A DNA stretch of 64,000 nt from contig NZ_RXZH01000003.1 in NCBI RefSeq assembly GCF_003970385.1, positions 124,001 through 188,000 on the forward strand, written 5' to 3'. The stretch comes from Vibrio aquaticus. GTDB lineage: Bacteria > Pseudomonadota > Gammaproteobacteria > Enterobacterales > Vibrionaceae. Shown in pieces: positions 21,235 to 30,180 of this stretch. Under the pieces are notes generated by a model. It was not told the DNA's origin. It searched no databases and saw only the letters and a list, made by a program, of their open reading frames with translations. Position 1 is the stretch's first letter, and every line of letters starts with the position of its first letter. A program made the position numbers and the translations under genes.

Positions 21235-22431
21235 ATGGAGATACGAGAAGTTTTCAGTCGCATTAAACGCTGGGTGGTAAGTGCATCCCCAGAAGTTCTA
21301 TACGATCGTCAGTTAGTGTGGATTTCACTGGGTTTAATGCTGACTGGTCTGGTAATGGTAACGTCAGCCTCGTTTCCAATCAGCTCTCGTCTTACGGATC
21401 AGCCGTTCCACTTCATGTTTCGCCATGCGGTCTTCCTGCTGCTTGCTATTTCAACCTCCGCTGTGATTTTGCAAGTCCCGACTAAACGTTGGCTTCAATA
21501 CAGTATGTGGCTTCTTCTGCTTTCGATCTTTTTACTTTTTGTCGTGTTGGTTGCGGGTAAATCGGTAAACGGTGCGTCACGTTGGATCCCTCTAGGCTTG
21601 TTCAACCTCCAGCCCGCCGAAGTTGCTAAGTTATCCCTATTTATCTTTATGTCAGGGTATCTGGTTCGTAAAAGTGAAGAAGTGCGCTCTAGCTTTGTTG
21701 GTGGTTTCATCAAACCCATTGTGGTGTTTGCGACCTTAGCCGTGTTGCTTCTGATGCAGCCAGACTTGGGTACCGTGGTCGTAATGCTCGTTACTCTATT
21801 TGGTATGCTTTTTATCGCTGGTGCAAAACTGACTCAGTTCATCGCTCTAATGGTTGTCGGTTTACTCGCGGTTGCAGGCCTTATCTACATAGAGCCCTAC
21901 CGAATGCGCCGAGTGACCTCCTTTTTAGACCCATGGGAAGACCCGTTTGGTAGCGGCTATCAGTTAACGCAATCACTGATGGCGTTCGGTCGCGGAGAGT
22001 GGTTTGGTCAAGGGCTAGGGAACTCTATTCAAAAGTTAGAATACTTACCTGAAGCGCATACTGACTTTGTCTTTGCAGTATTGGCTGAAGAGCTTGGTTT
22101 TATTGGGGTGGTTTTAGTCTTGTTACTGGTGTTTAGCCTTGTGACTAAAGCAATCTATATTGGCCGTAGAGCGCTCGAAAGTGAGCAGTTATTTGGCGGG
22201 TATCTCGCCTTTGGTATTGGGATCTGGTTTGCTTTCCAAACGCTTGTTAATGTAGGCGCTGCAGCGGGTATGGTCCCGACTAAAGGTTTGACCTTGCCCC
22301 TGATCAGTTACGGTGGTTCCAGTTTGATTGTCATGTCAGTGGCGGTTTCTATCCTTTTACGTATTGACCATGAATATCGACTCTCGCAAGTAGAACAAGA
22401 ACAAAAGTTAGAAACGAATGAACAAGAATAA
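21235..22431 (+). CDS. ftsW: Septal peptidoglycan glycosyltransferase FtsW (SEDS family)
   Basis: SEDS-family lipid II polymerase, 398 residues with about ten membrane helices. Typical sequences include [18 protein letters not shown], the [16 protein letters not shown] loop, and [19 protein letters not shown] near the C-terminus. Its partner transpeptidase FtsI is in the same cluster. The 3' end overlaps murG by 14 nt. Confidence 0.96.
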   Translation: MEIREVFSRIKRWVVSASPEVLYDRQLVWISLGLMLTGLVMVTSASFPISSRLTDQPFHFMFRHAVFLLLAISTSAVILQVPTKRWLQYSMWLLLLSIFLLFVVLVAGKSVNGASRWIPLGLFNLQPAEVAKLSLFIFMSGYLVRKSEEVRSSFVGGFIKPIVVFATLAVLLLMQPDLGTVVVMLVTLFGMLFIAGAKLTQFIALMVVGLLAVAGLIYIEPYRMRRVTSFLDPWEDPFGSGYQLTQSLMAFGRGEWFGQGLGNSIQKLEYLPEAHTDFVFAVLAEELGFIGVVLVLLLVFSLVTKAIYIGRRALESEQLFGGYLAFGIGIWFAFQTLVNVGAAAGMVPTKGLTLPLISYGGSSLIVMSVAVSILLRIDHEYRLSQVEQEQKLETNEQE

Positions 22432-23479
22432 ACGATTAATGGTGATGGCTGGTGGTACTGGCGGTCATGTATTTCCTGGCCTAGCGGTCGCTAAAAAACT
22501 CCAAGAGCAAGGGTGGGAAATCCGCTGGTTGGGGACGGCTGATCGAATGGAAGCGGACTTGGTGCCAAAACACGGCATCGAAATAGACTTTATCAAAGTA
22601 AAAGGTCTACGAGGTCAAGGCGTGGCTCGTTTAATTAAAGCACCCTTTCAGATAATTAACGCCATCATGCAAGCTAAGGCGCATATGAAACGCTGGAAAC
22701 CGGATGCGGTTTTAGGCATGGGTGGCTATGTAAGTGGCCCGGGAGGTATCGCGGCGTGGTTACTGGGTATCCCCGTTGTGCTTCATGAGCAGAACGCCGT
22801 TGCCGGTTTAACGAACCAGTGGCTGTCGAAAGTGGCAAAGAAAGTGTTTCAAGCTTTTCCGGGCGCATTTCCAACCGCACCGGTTGTCGGTAACCCAGTT
22901 CGAGAAGACGTGGTCGCACTTGCTGACCCCGCAGAGCGAATGGCTGAACGTGAAGGTAATATTCGCATCCTAGTGATGGGGGGGAGCCAAGGGGCACGAA
23001 TTCTCAACCAGACGCTACCAGAGACAATGGCAAACTTAGGTGAAGGCTATGAAATCCGTCACCAAGCAGGGAAGAACAGTCAACAAGAGGTAGAAGCTGC
23101 CTACCAAGCGCAGAACGTAAAATCGGCAGAAGTGACAGAATTCATTGATGATGTAGCGGACGCTTATGCTTGGGCTGATATTTTGGTGTGCCGCTCTGGC
23201 GCTTTGACCGTATCGGAAGTTTCTGCAGCAGGAGTCGGGGCGATATTTATCCCATTCATGCACAAAGACAGACAGCAAGCACTGAACGCTGACCATTTGG
23301 TCGAGTGTGGTGCAGCAAAAATGATTGAGCAGCCTGACCTAACCGTAGATAAATTGGTTTCGGAAATCCAAAGCTTGGACCGTGAAACGCTACTTTCTAT
23401 GGCAGTAAAAGCAAAAGCGGCTGCAAAGTTAGATGCCGATAAGGTGGTTGCCGACGCCATCATCGCATTGACGAAATAA
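22418..23479 (+). CDS. murG: UDP-GlcNAc:lipid I N-acetylglucosaminyltransferase MurG
   Basis: Peripheral membrane GT-B glycosyltransferase that makes lipid II, 353 residues. Conserved loops are [18 protein letters not shown] (first G loop), [14 protein letters not shown] (second), [11 protein letters not shown] and [11 protein letters not shown]. The start lies inside the 3' end of ftsW, with a GAAACGAATGAAC context and no strong SD, so it is probably coupled to ftsW translation. Confidence 0.96.
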   Translation: MNKNKRLMVMAGGTGGHVFPGLAVAKKLQEQGWEIRWLGTADRMEADLVPKHGIEIDFIKVKGLRGQGVARLIKAPFQIINAIMQAKAHMKRWKPDAVLGMGGYVSGPGGIAAWLLGIPVVLHEQNAVAGLTNQWLSKVAKKVFQAFPGAFPTAPVVGNPVREDVVALADPAERMAEREGNIRILVMGGSQGARILNQTLPETMANLGEGYEIRHQAGKNSQQEVEAAYQAQNVKSAEVTEFIDDVADAYAWADILVCRSGALTVSEVSAAGVGAIFIPFMHKDRQQALNADHLVECGAAKMIEQPDLTVDKLVSEIQSLDRETLLSMAVKAKAAAKLDADKVVADAIIALTK

Positions 23480-23490
23480 CGAGAATATTC

Positions 23491-24951
23491 ATGACAATTC
23501 AACATACTCAAGATTTGGCTCAAATTAGAGCAATGGTGCCAGAGATGCGCCGTGTTAAATGTATTCACTTCATTGGTATTGGTGGCGCTGGAATGAGCGG
23601 CATTGCAGAAGTTCTTCTGAATGAAGGGTATCAAATTTCGGGCTCAGATCTTGCCGACAATCCAGTCACTGAGCGACTCGCAGAAAAAGGGGCAACTATC
23701 TTTATTGGCCATGCTGAAGAGAACGTGGCTAAAGCGAGTGTCGTGGTTGTTTCAACGGCCATCAATGAAGAAAATCCAGAGATCATTGCAGCGCGCAGTG
23801 CTCGTATTCCGGTGGTTCGCCGCGCAGAAATGCTCGCAGAGTTGATGCGATTCCGTCATGGTATTGCGGTAGCGGGTACTCACGGTAAAACGACGACGAC
23901 AGCATTAGTGACTCAAATTTACTCAGAAGCTGGCCTTGATCCAACGTTTGTGAATGGTGGTTTGGTAAAGAGTGCAGGAACTAACGCTCGTTTGGGTTCT
24001 AGCCGCATCTTAATTGCTGAAGCTGATGAAAGTGACGCCTCTTTCCTACACCTTCAGCCAATGGTCAGTATTGTCACCAACATTGAAGCGGACCATATGG
24101 ATACTTATGGTGGTGACTTTGAGACGCTTAAGCAGACCTTTATCGATTTTCTTCACAACCTCCCTTTTTATGGTCAGGCAATTCTTTGTGTCGATGACCC
24201 AGTTGTCCGTGAGCTGATCCCAAAAGTAAGCCGTCAGGTGATCACTTATGGCTTCTCAGATGATGCTGACGTGCGAATTGCAAACTACCGCCAAGAAGGC
24301 CAACAGGGCAAATTCACGGTTATTCGCCAGGGTAAAGCTGACCTCGATATCACATTGAATATTCCTGGTCGCCACAATGCCTTGAATGCTTCAGCCGCAA
24401 TTGCTGTGGCGACGGAAGATGATATCTCTGACGAAGCGATTTTAAGTGCAATGGCTGGCACGCAAGGTACGGGACGTCGTTTTGACCATCTTGGTGAGTT
24501 TGAGACGGGTAACGGCAGCGCGATGTTAGTCGATGACTATGGTCACCACCCAACTGAAGTTGATGTGACGATTCAAGCGGCTCGCAATGGCTGGGAAGAT
24601 AAACGTTTGGTTATGGTCTTCCAGCCTCACCGTTATAGCCGAACTCGTGATCTATATGATGACTTTGCCAACGTATTAGAGCAGGTTGATGTACTGATTA
24701 TGCTCGATGTCTATTCGGCTGGAGAGACACCGATTGCGGGCGCAGACAGTCGAGCACTATGTAGGACTATTCGTAGTCGCGGTAAGTTGGACCCGATTTT
24801 TGTCCCAGAAAGCAAGGCGTTACCTTCCGTTCTCGCCAACGTTTTACAAGACGGTGACTTAGTATTAACCCAAGGTGCAGGCGATATTGGTAAAGTCGCA
24901 AAACAGCTTGCTAGTTTTGAGTTAAATATCGATAAAATGAGCCAAGCCTAG
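23491..24951 (+). CDS. murC: UDP-MurNAc:L-Ala ligase MurC
   Basis: First Mur ligase of the stem-peptide pathway, 486 residues. It has the UDP-binding [18 protein letters not shown], the ATP loop [12 protein letters not shown], and [11 protein letters not shown] with [12 protein letters not shown]. It starts 11 nt after murG. In E. coli ddlB follows murC; here a 185-bp gap with a promoter leads directly to ftsQ. Confidence 0.96.
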   Translation: MTIQHTQDLAQIRAMVPEMRRVKCIHFIGIGGAGMSGIAEVLLNEGYQISGSDLADNPVTERLAEKGATIFIGHAEENVAKASVVVVSTAINEENPEIIAARSARIPVVRRAEMLAELMRFRHGIAVAGTHGKTTTTALVTQIYSEAGLDPTFVNGGLVKSAGTNARLGSSRILIAEADESDASFLHLQPMVSIVTNIEADHMDTYGGDFETLKQTFIDFLHNLPFYGQAILCVDDPVVRELIPKVSRQVITYGFSDDADVRIANYRQEGQQGKFTVIRQGKADLDITLNIPGRHNALNASAAIAVATEDDISDEAILSAMAGTQGTGRRFDHLGEFETGNGSAMLVDDYGHHPTEVDVTIQAARNGWEDKRLVMVFQPHRYSRTRDLYDDFANVLEQVDVLIMLDVYSAGETPIAGADSRALCRTIRSRGKLDPIFVPESKALPSVLANVLQDGDLVLTQGAGDIGKVAKQLASFELNIDKMSQA

Positions 24952-25022
24952 ATATAAAGGTTGAATTTTGGGGTTTTATGTCACTTCTTTCATTTAAAGT
25001 GGCATTTTCTCATTATCAATGT

Positions 25023-25050
25023 TTGATACTTTCTTTGACCCCAGTATAAT
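25023..25050 (+). promoter_or_regulatory. Promoter for ftsQAZ
   Basis: TTGATA (25023-25028), 16-bp spacer, consensus TATAAT (25045-25050), about 87 bp upstream of ftsQ in the only sizeable gap inside the dcw cluster. Confidence 0.65.
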
Positions 25051-25136
25051 CCGAAGGTTAAAGTAGGTACTTTAGTCTCTAAGAACGAATTGGGTTAGGG
25101 AAAGATAAAGCGAGCTGATAGCAAGGACTATGGACT

Positions 25137-25919
25137 TTGATTAAAACTGCTTTTAATGAAAGCCGTCGTTTAACCTCTATGCCACTAGTAAAAGAACATG
25201 CCTTCGGCGGTAGTTTTTTGCTGGTGGTCTTGTTGTTAATAGGCTCACTCCTCTACTCAACGATTTCCTGGATGTGGGATGACCAACGTCTGCCACTTTC
25301 AAAGATCGTACTTCAAGGTGATTTGCATTATGTTTCTGCTCAAGATGTTCAGCGAGCCTTTGCGCAGCTAGAGCATGTGGGCACTTTCATGTCACAGGAC
25401 ATAGACGTATTGCAAACAATGGCCGAGTCCATACCTTGGGTTTCTCATGCTTCAATTCGTAAACAGTGGCCAGATACCGTCAAAGTGTTCCTCACCGAAC
25501 ATCACGCAGAAGCGATTTGGAATGGCAATGCGTTATTGAATGACTACGGTCAGGTATTTGATGGTGATATCGGTCAGCTTGATGAAGACCGAGTCAAACT
25601 GTACGGTCCTCGTGAGACAAGTAACGAAGTCCTGCAGGTTTGGCGAGACATCACTCCTAGATTTGAAGCACTAGGGCTGACTATTACCTCTTTAGTGTTG
25701 AATGAACGCCGAGCATGGCAGATCATTTTAGACAATGGCATTCGCTTGGAACTAGGCAAAGAGTCTTTAGAAGAGCGGATCGAGCGATTTATATCGTTGT
25801 ATGAGAATTTAGGTAACGACACTCAGCGAGTGAGTTACATTGACCTCAGGTATGATACGGGAGCCTCTATTGGATGGTTCCCTGAGCAAGAGTTAGAACA
25901 AGAGAATACAGATGACTAA
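25137..25919 (+). CDS. ftsQ: Cell division protein FtsQ
   Basis: Bitopic divisome protein, 260 residues. It has an N-terminal membrane helix (about 26-46), then a POTRA domain (LPLSKIVLQGDLHYVSAQDVQ) and a beta domain (RVSYIDLRYDTGASIGW). The start is a TTG at 25137, 8-9 nt after an AAGGAC SD; no in-frame ATG has a better context. The next one, at 25179, would shorten the cytoplasmic tail. It overlaps ftsA by 8 nt. Confidence 0.92.
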   Translation: MIKTAFNESRRLTSMPLVKEHAFGGSFLLVVLLLIGSLLYSTISWMWDDQRLPLSKIVLQGDLHYVSAQDVQRAFAQLEHVGTFMSQDIDVLQTMAESIPWVSHASIRKQWPDTVKVFLTEHHAEAIWNGNALLNDYGQVFDGDIGQLDEDRVKLYGPRETSNEVLQVWRDITPRFEALGLTITSLVLNERRAWQIILDNGIRLELGKESLEERIERFISLYENLGNDTQRVSYIDLRYDTGASIGWFPEQELEQENTDD

Positions 25920-27174
25920 GACCGCTGATGACAACATTATTGTTGGTCTTGATATAGGCACTGCTACCGTATCAGCTCTGGTAGGCGAAGTATTGCCTGA
26001 TGGTCAAATCAATATTATTGGTGCTGGTAGTAGCCCATCCAGAGGGATGGATAAAGGTGGTGTTAACGACCTTGAATCGGTGGTGAAGTCAGTTCAACGA
26101 GCCGTTGATCAGGCGGAGCTGATGGCAGAGTGCCAAATTAGCAATGTATTTATTTCGCTCTCTGGGCGACATATTGCTAGTCGTATTGAAAAAGGCATGG
26201 GAACAATATCGGATGAGGAAGTTTCTCAAGAAGATATGGACCGTGCTATTCATACGGCGAAATCGATTAAAATTGGTGATGAACAGCGCATTCTGCACGT
26301 TATTCCTCAAGAATTTACGATTGATTACCAAGAAGGGATTAAAAATCCGCTAGGTTTATCAGGAGTACGGATGGAAGTAAGCGTCCATCTTATTTCTTGT
26401 CATAACGATATGGCACGGAATATTATAAAGGCAGTCGAACGCTGTGGCCTGAAAGTAGAACACTTAGTGTACTCTGGGCTCGCAGCTAGTAATGCGGTGA
26501 TTACTGAAGACGAGCGTGAACTGGGCGTATGTGTTGTTGATATCGGTGCTGGTACAATGGATGTTTCCATTTGGACTGGCGGTGCATTACGACACACAGA
26601 AGTGTTTTCTTATGCCGGAAATGCCGTCACCAGTGATATTGCTTTTGCTTTCGGCACGCCGGTGAGTGATGCGGAAGAGATTAAAGTCAAATACGGCTGT
26701 GCTCTTAGCGAGCTGGTTAGTAAAGACGATACGGTTAACGTTCCTAGCGTTGGTGGACGCCCATCACGCAGTTTACAACGACAAACTTTGTCTGAAGTGA
26801 TAGAGCCTCGTTATACTGAGCTTATGGGATTAGTTAACCAAACTATCGACAACGTCCAAGAAAAACTGCGCGAAGAAGGGATTAAACATCATCTTGCCGC
26901 AGGTGTGGTGCTCACTGGTGGAGCGGCACAAATTGAAGGCGTGGTTGAATGTGCGGAACGTGTATTCCGCAACCAAGTTCGAGTTGGCAAGCCTTTAGAG
27001 GTAAGCGGCTTAACAGATTACGTAAAAGAGCCGTATCATTCGACGGCTGTTGGTTTACTTCATTATGCAAGAGATAGCCAAATAAACGATGAAACTGAAT
27101 ACAACGAGCCAACTCGTCCTTCAGTAACGGGTTTGTTTGATCGCTTGCGTAATTGGATACAAAAAGAGTTTTAA
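25912..27174 (+). CDS. ftsA: Cell division protein FtsA
   Basis: Actin-fold membrane tether of FtsZ, 420 residues. Motifs: IVGLDIGTATVSALVGE (phosphate 1), a 1C subdomain near residues 85-160, VVDIGAGTMDVSIW (phosphate 2) and VVLTGGAAQIEG (adenosine). The C-terminus ends in an amphipathic membrane-targeting helix, GLFDRLRNWIQKEF. It overlaps ftsQ and is followed by ftsZ after 29 bp. Confidence 0.97.
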   Translation: MTKTADDNIIVGLDIGTATVSALVGEVLPDGQINIIGAGSSPSRGMDKGGVNDLESVVKSVQRAVDQAELMAECQISNVFISLSGRHIASRIEKGMGTISDEEVSQEDMDRAIHTAKSIKIGDEQRILHVIPQEFTIDYQEGIKNPLGLSGVRMEVSVHLISCHNDMARNIIKAVERCGLKVEHLVYSGLAASNAVITEDERELGVCVVDIGAGTMDVSIWTGGALRHTEVFSYAGNAVTSDIAFAFGTPVSDAEEIKVKYGCALSELVSKDDTVNVPSVGGRPSRSLQRQTLSEVIEPRYTELMGLVNQTIDNVQEKLREEGIKHHLAAGVVLTGGAAQIEGVVECAERVFRNQVRVGKPLEVSGLTDYVKEPYHSTAVGLLHYARDSQINDETEYNEPTRPSVTGLFDRLRNWIQKEF

Positions 27175-27203
27175 CCTGAGCACAGGAAAAACGGAGATAA
27201 CAC

Positions 27204-28436
27204 ATGTTTGAACCGATGATGGAAATGTCTGACGATGCGGTAATTAAAGTCGTTGGAGTTGGTGGCGGTGGTGGTAACGCTGTTGAACACATGGTGCGTG
27301 AGTCCATCGAAGGTGTTGAGTTTATTAGTATTAACACTGATGCTCAGGCACTTCGTAAAACCAGTGTGAATAGTGTTATTCAGATTGGCGGCGATATGAC
27401 CAAAGGTCTAGGTGCTGGTGCGAACCCTCAAGTAGGACGTGACGCAGCTCTCGAAGATCGCGATCGTATTAAAGAAGAGCTAAATGGTGCCGATATGGTA
27501 TTTATCGCAGCTGGTATGGGCGGTGGTACAGGTACAGGTGCAGCTCCGGTAATTGCAGAAGTAGCGAAAGAGCTAGGTATTCTGACAGTTGCTGTTGTAA
27601 CTAAGCCATTTAGCTTCGAAGGCAAAAAGCGTTTAGCTTTTGCTGAGCAAGGTATTGAAGAGCTTTCTAAACATGTGGACTCGTTAATTACGATTCCAAA
27701 TGAAAAGCTACTTAAAGTACTTGGCCGTGGAATTACTCTACTAGAAGCCTTTGCTAGTGCGAATGACGTATTGAAGAACGCGGTACAAGGTATTGCGGAA
27801 CTGATTACTCGCCCAGGCATGATTAACGTCGACTTTGCGGACGTACGCACTGTAATGTCGGAAATGGGTCATGCAATGATGGGTAGCGGCGTTGCGAAAG
27901 GCGAAGATCGTGCGGAAGAAGCGGCAGAGATGGCTATCTCAAGCCCACTTCTAGAAGATATCGATCTTGCTGGTGCTCGTGGTGTGCTTGTTAACATCAC
28001 TGCTGGCCTAGACATGCGTCTAGACGAGTTTGAAACTGTGGGTAACACAGTGAAAGCATTCGCATCTGACAATGCTACCGTAGTCATTGGTACTTCATTA
28101 GATCCAGATATGGCTGATGAAATCCGTGTAACGGTTGTTGCTACCGGTATTGGTAACGAGAAGAAACCTGATATTACGCTAGTTGCTGGCGGAAAGGCGA
28201 AAGTAGCACCTGTTGCTCAGCCGCAAACTCAACCACAGACGGCACCTGCTCAGCAGACTGTCAATAAAGTGGAAGAGAAACCGGCACCAACTTTGCAAGA
28301 AAAACCTCAGGTAACTCCTCAGCCAACGACTACAACACCAGTTGCTGGTGGTGCAGGCCAAAGTGCAGCACCAAAAGCAGACAAAGAAAGCGGTTACTTA
28401 GATATCCCAGCGTTCTTACGTCGTCAAGCTGACTAA
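27204..28436 (+). CDS. ftsZ: Cell division GTPase FtsZ
   Basis: Tubulin homologue that forms the Z ring, 410 residues. The GTP signature GGGTGTG is at residues 106-112 and the T7 catalytic loop NVDFADV near 207-213. A Pro/Gln/Thr-rich disordered linker spans about 318-385. The conserved C-terminal peptide ([12 protein letters not shown]) binds FtsA and ZipA and recruits other regulators. It has a good GGAGATAAC SD. Confidence 0.98.
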   Translation: MFEPMMEMSDDAVIKVVGVGGGGGNAVEHMVRESIEGVEFISINTDAQALRKTSVNSVIQIGGDMTKGLGAGANPQVGRDAALEDRDRIKEELNGADMVFIAAGMGGGTGTGAAPVIAEVAKELGILTVAVVTKPFSFEGKKRLAFAEQGIEELSKHVDSLITIPNEKLLKVLGRGITLLEAFASANDVLKNAVQGIAELITRPGMINVDFADVRTVMSEMGHAMMGSGVAKGEDRAEEAAEMAISSPLLEDIDLAGARGVLVNITAGLDMRLDEFETVGNTVKAFASDNATVVIGTSLDPDMADEIRVTVVATGIGNEKKPDITLVAGGKAKVAPVAQPQTQPQTAPAQQTVNKVEEKPAPTLQEKPQVTPQPTTTTPVAGGAGQSAAPKADKESGYLDIPAFLRRQAD

Positions 28437-28448
28437 AATAACTACAAT

Positions 28449-28504
28449 TTGACACTGTTCAAAATTGTGGTAGCATGCACGGTCAATATCGCTTATTGAC
28501 CGTG
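28449..28504 (+). promoter_or_regulatory. Candidate lpxC promoter overlapped by an inverted repeat
   Basis: TTGACA (28449-28454), 16-bp spacer, TAGCAT (28471-28476). A perfect 11-bp inverted repeat, CACGGTCAATA (28478-28488) and TATTGACCGTG (28494-28504) around a 5-nt centre, begins just after the -10 and would span the transcription start. It has no T run, so it is not an ordinary terminator. Operator or leader hairpin are both possible. Confidence 0.55.
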
Positions 28505-28534
28505 ATTTGTAGCATATTTATTGAGGCAAAGCAG

Positions 28535-29452
28535 ATGATCAGACAACGTACTCTGAAAGAAATGGTGAAAACAACTGGTGTGGGTCTCCACTCTGGTCGT
28601 AAGGTCACACTTACTCTTCGCCCAGCTGCTGCAAATACCGGCGTTATTTATCGCCGTACAGACGTAAACCCGCCAGTGGATTTCCCGGCAGACCCAGAAT
28701 CAGTTCGTGACACTATGCTGTGTACAGCGCTAGTGAACGATCAGGGTGTGCGTATCTCTACGGTTGAGCACCTAAATGCAGCCCTAGCGGGCATGGGTAT
28801 CGACAACGTTGTTGTTGAAGTAGATGCACCTGAAATCCCAATTATGGATGGCAGTGCAAGCCCATTTGTATTCTTACTACAGCAAGCGGGTGTTGAAGAA
28901 CAAAACGCAGCTAAACGCTTTATCCGCATTAAAAAGCCAGTACGCTTTGAAGATGGCGATAAGTGGGCTGAATTTGTTCCTTTCGATGGTTTCCGTATGG
29001 ACTTCGAAATCGAGTTTAATCACCCAGCGATTGATGCCGATGAGCAACACTTACTGTTTGATTTCTCTTCTCAAGGTTTTGTTAAAGAGATCTCACGAGC
29101 TCGTACGTTTGGCTTCATGCGTGATATTGAATACTTACAGTCTCAGAACCTCGTTCTAGGCGGTAGTTTCGACAACGCAATCGTGCTGGATGAATACCGT
29201 ATTCTTAATGAAGAAGGCCTTCGTTTTGAAAACGAGTTTGTTACTCACAAAGTATTGGACGCGATTGGCGACCTGTACATGTGTGGTCACCCAATCATCG
29301 GTGAATTCCGTGCCTTTAAATCAGGCCACGGTCTAAACAACCAACTACTACGCTCAGTGCTTGCTGATCAAGAAGCTTGGGAATGGGTAACATTCGAAGA
29401 AGAAGCAACCTCTCCAGTTGCTTTCGCTGAACCAAACATGGTTCTAGCGTAA
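28535..29452 (+). CDS. lpxC: UDP-3-O-acyl-N-acetylglucosamine deacetylase LpxC
   Basis: Zn-dependent deacetylase catalysing the committed step of lipid A synthesis, 305 residues as in E. coli. The ATG at 28535 gives the canonical [20 protein letters not shown] start; in-frame upstream codons from 28475 are non-homologous. Zn ligands are the His in [11 protein letters not shown] and the HKVLDAIGD motif; the catalytic region GHGLNNQLL follows. It has the usual position after ftsZ, with its own promoter-like sequence in the 98-bp gap. Confidence 0.96.
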   Translation: MIRQRTLKEMVKTTGVGLHSGRKVTLTLRPAAANTGVIYRRTDVNPPVDFPADPESVRDTMLCTALVNDQGVRISTVEHLNAALAGMGIDNVVVEVDAPEIPIMDGSASPFVFLLQQAGVEEQNAAKRFIRIKKPVRFEDGDKWAEFVPFDGFRMDFEIEFNHPAIDADEQHLLFDFSSQGFVKEISRARTFGFMRDIEYLQSQNLVLGGSFDNAIVLDEYRILNEEGLRFENEFVTHKVLDAIGDLYMCGHPIIGEFRAFKSGHGLNNQLLRSVLADQEAWEWVTFEEEATSPVAFAEPNMVLA

Positions 29453-29469
29453 ACTTAAATTCTAAAAAG

Positions 29470-29496
29470 AAAGCCAGGCGAAAGTCTGGCTTTTTT
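29470..29496. terminator. Bidirectional terminator between lpxC and dciA-like gene
   Basis: AAAGCCAG / CTGGCTTT hairpin flanked by A and T runs. It can serve both convergent genes. Confidence 0.85.
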
Positions 29497-29501
29497 ACTT
29501 G

Positions 29502-29828
29502 TTATGAGTCTAAATGTCTCACTCTGCGTTTTTCTCGATTCGCTAACTTGGCTAAGCTTTCCAAACGTGCGAATCCTTTTGATCTGAGTTGATTCAGAAT
29601 ATTCAATCGTTCGTAATCGGTCTTCATTTTGATGCTAGTGCTGGCCACTTCAAGGATCAACTGGCTGTCTCTGATGTTTGCCACCCGGCAATATCGTTCC
29701 GTTCTCTGAGCTAAGATCATCTTTAATTCTTGGTTGATCACCATGATCTCTTTGGCGTGTTGCTGCTGTTTTGATCGTTGCGAATCAGCGATGATGTCAT
29801 CACCAAGAGTCGGGCGGTGGTCTCTCAT
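29502..29828 (-). CDS. dciA: DUF721 (DciA-like) protein, short form
   Basis: 108-residue protein resembling the DUF721 domain of DciA, the ancestral loader of replicative helicase DnaB in bacteria without DnaC. Visible family features are the N-terminal MRDHRPTL, a basic helical segment, and YCRVANIRDSQLILEVAS...YERLNILNQLRSKGFARLES. Position between lpxC and secA is that of the gene in V. cholerae. As I recall, the V. cholerae protein is about 157 residues with a disordered C-terminal tail; here the chain stops right after the folded domain with a basic REKRRVRHLDS end and runs into the lpxC terminator. Identification is good at domain level; function is inferred. Confidence 0.72.
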   Translation of the reverse strand: MRDHRPTLGDDIIADSQRSKQQQHAKEIMVINQELKMILAQRTERYCRVANIRDSQLILEVASTSIKMKTDYERLNILNQLRSKGFARLESLAKLANREKRRVRHLDS

Positions 29829-30180
29829 ATCAGGTCTTAGTTCTGATCTATACTGGTTAGTTCAGTGAACAGATGCGCGGGAAGAGAGCATTAATCGAGT
29901 CACTGAATGACATTTACTCTGCGATAAATGAGCAAACAAACGGCAGATAACCGCTAAAAATAAAGAGTGGTTCAAACAAATTACTATGTTATTGGTTGTT
30001 CGATAGAAAATTTCTTAAACTACCCGCCACTTATCATTATATAAGCCTTGAAATCGAGAGTTCTCATCACAATATCTGAGTAAAGTGATTTATCTCAGTA
30101 TTCTTAGTTAAAAACTGTTAGAGACTGAAGGCATTAAAAGTAGATCGGGCCCGATCTAAGTAAAGAGAGATTCATAACAC
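29829..30180. other. dciA-secA divergent intergenic region
   Basis: 352-bp non-coding stretch that should hold the divergent promoters of the DciA-like gene and secA. There is no clear gene. A 25-codon open stretch from 29873 has no SD, and nothing resembles the secretion-monitor SecM found here in E. coli. The only sharp feature is the palindrome at 30141-30158. Confidence 0.5.
30141..30158. promoter_or_regulatory. 18-bp perfect palindrome upstream of secA
   Basis: TAGATCGGGCCCGATCTA, ending 22 bp before the secA ATG. As DNA it is a perfect dyad suited to a dimeric regulator. As RNA it could form a 7-bp hairpin with a GGCC loop just before the SD (about 30165-30171). Confidence 0.6.

Noticed and set aside
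29873..29950. 25-codon ORF in the lpxC-secA interval as a SecM-like monitor
   Set aside because: No SD, no signal peptide and no arrest-like motif; not in secA-proximal position.
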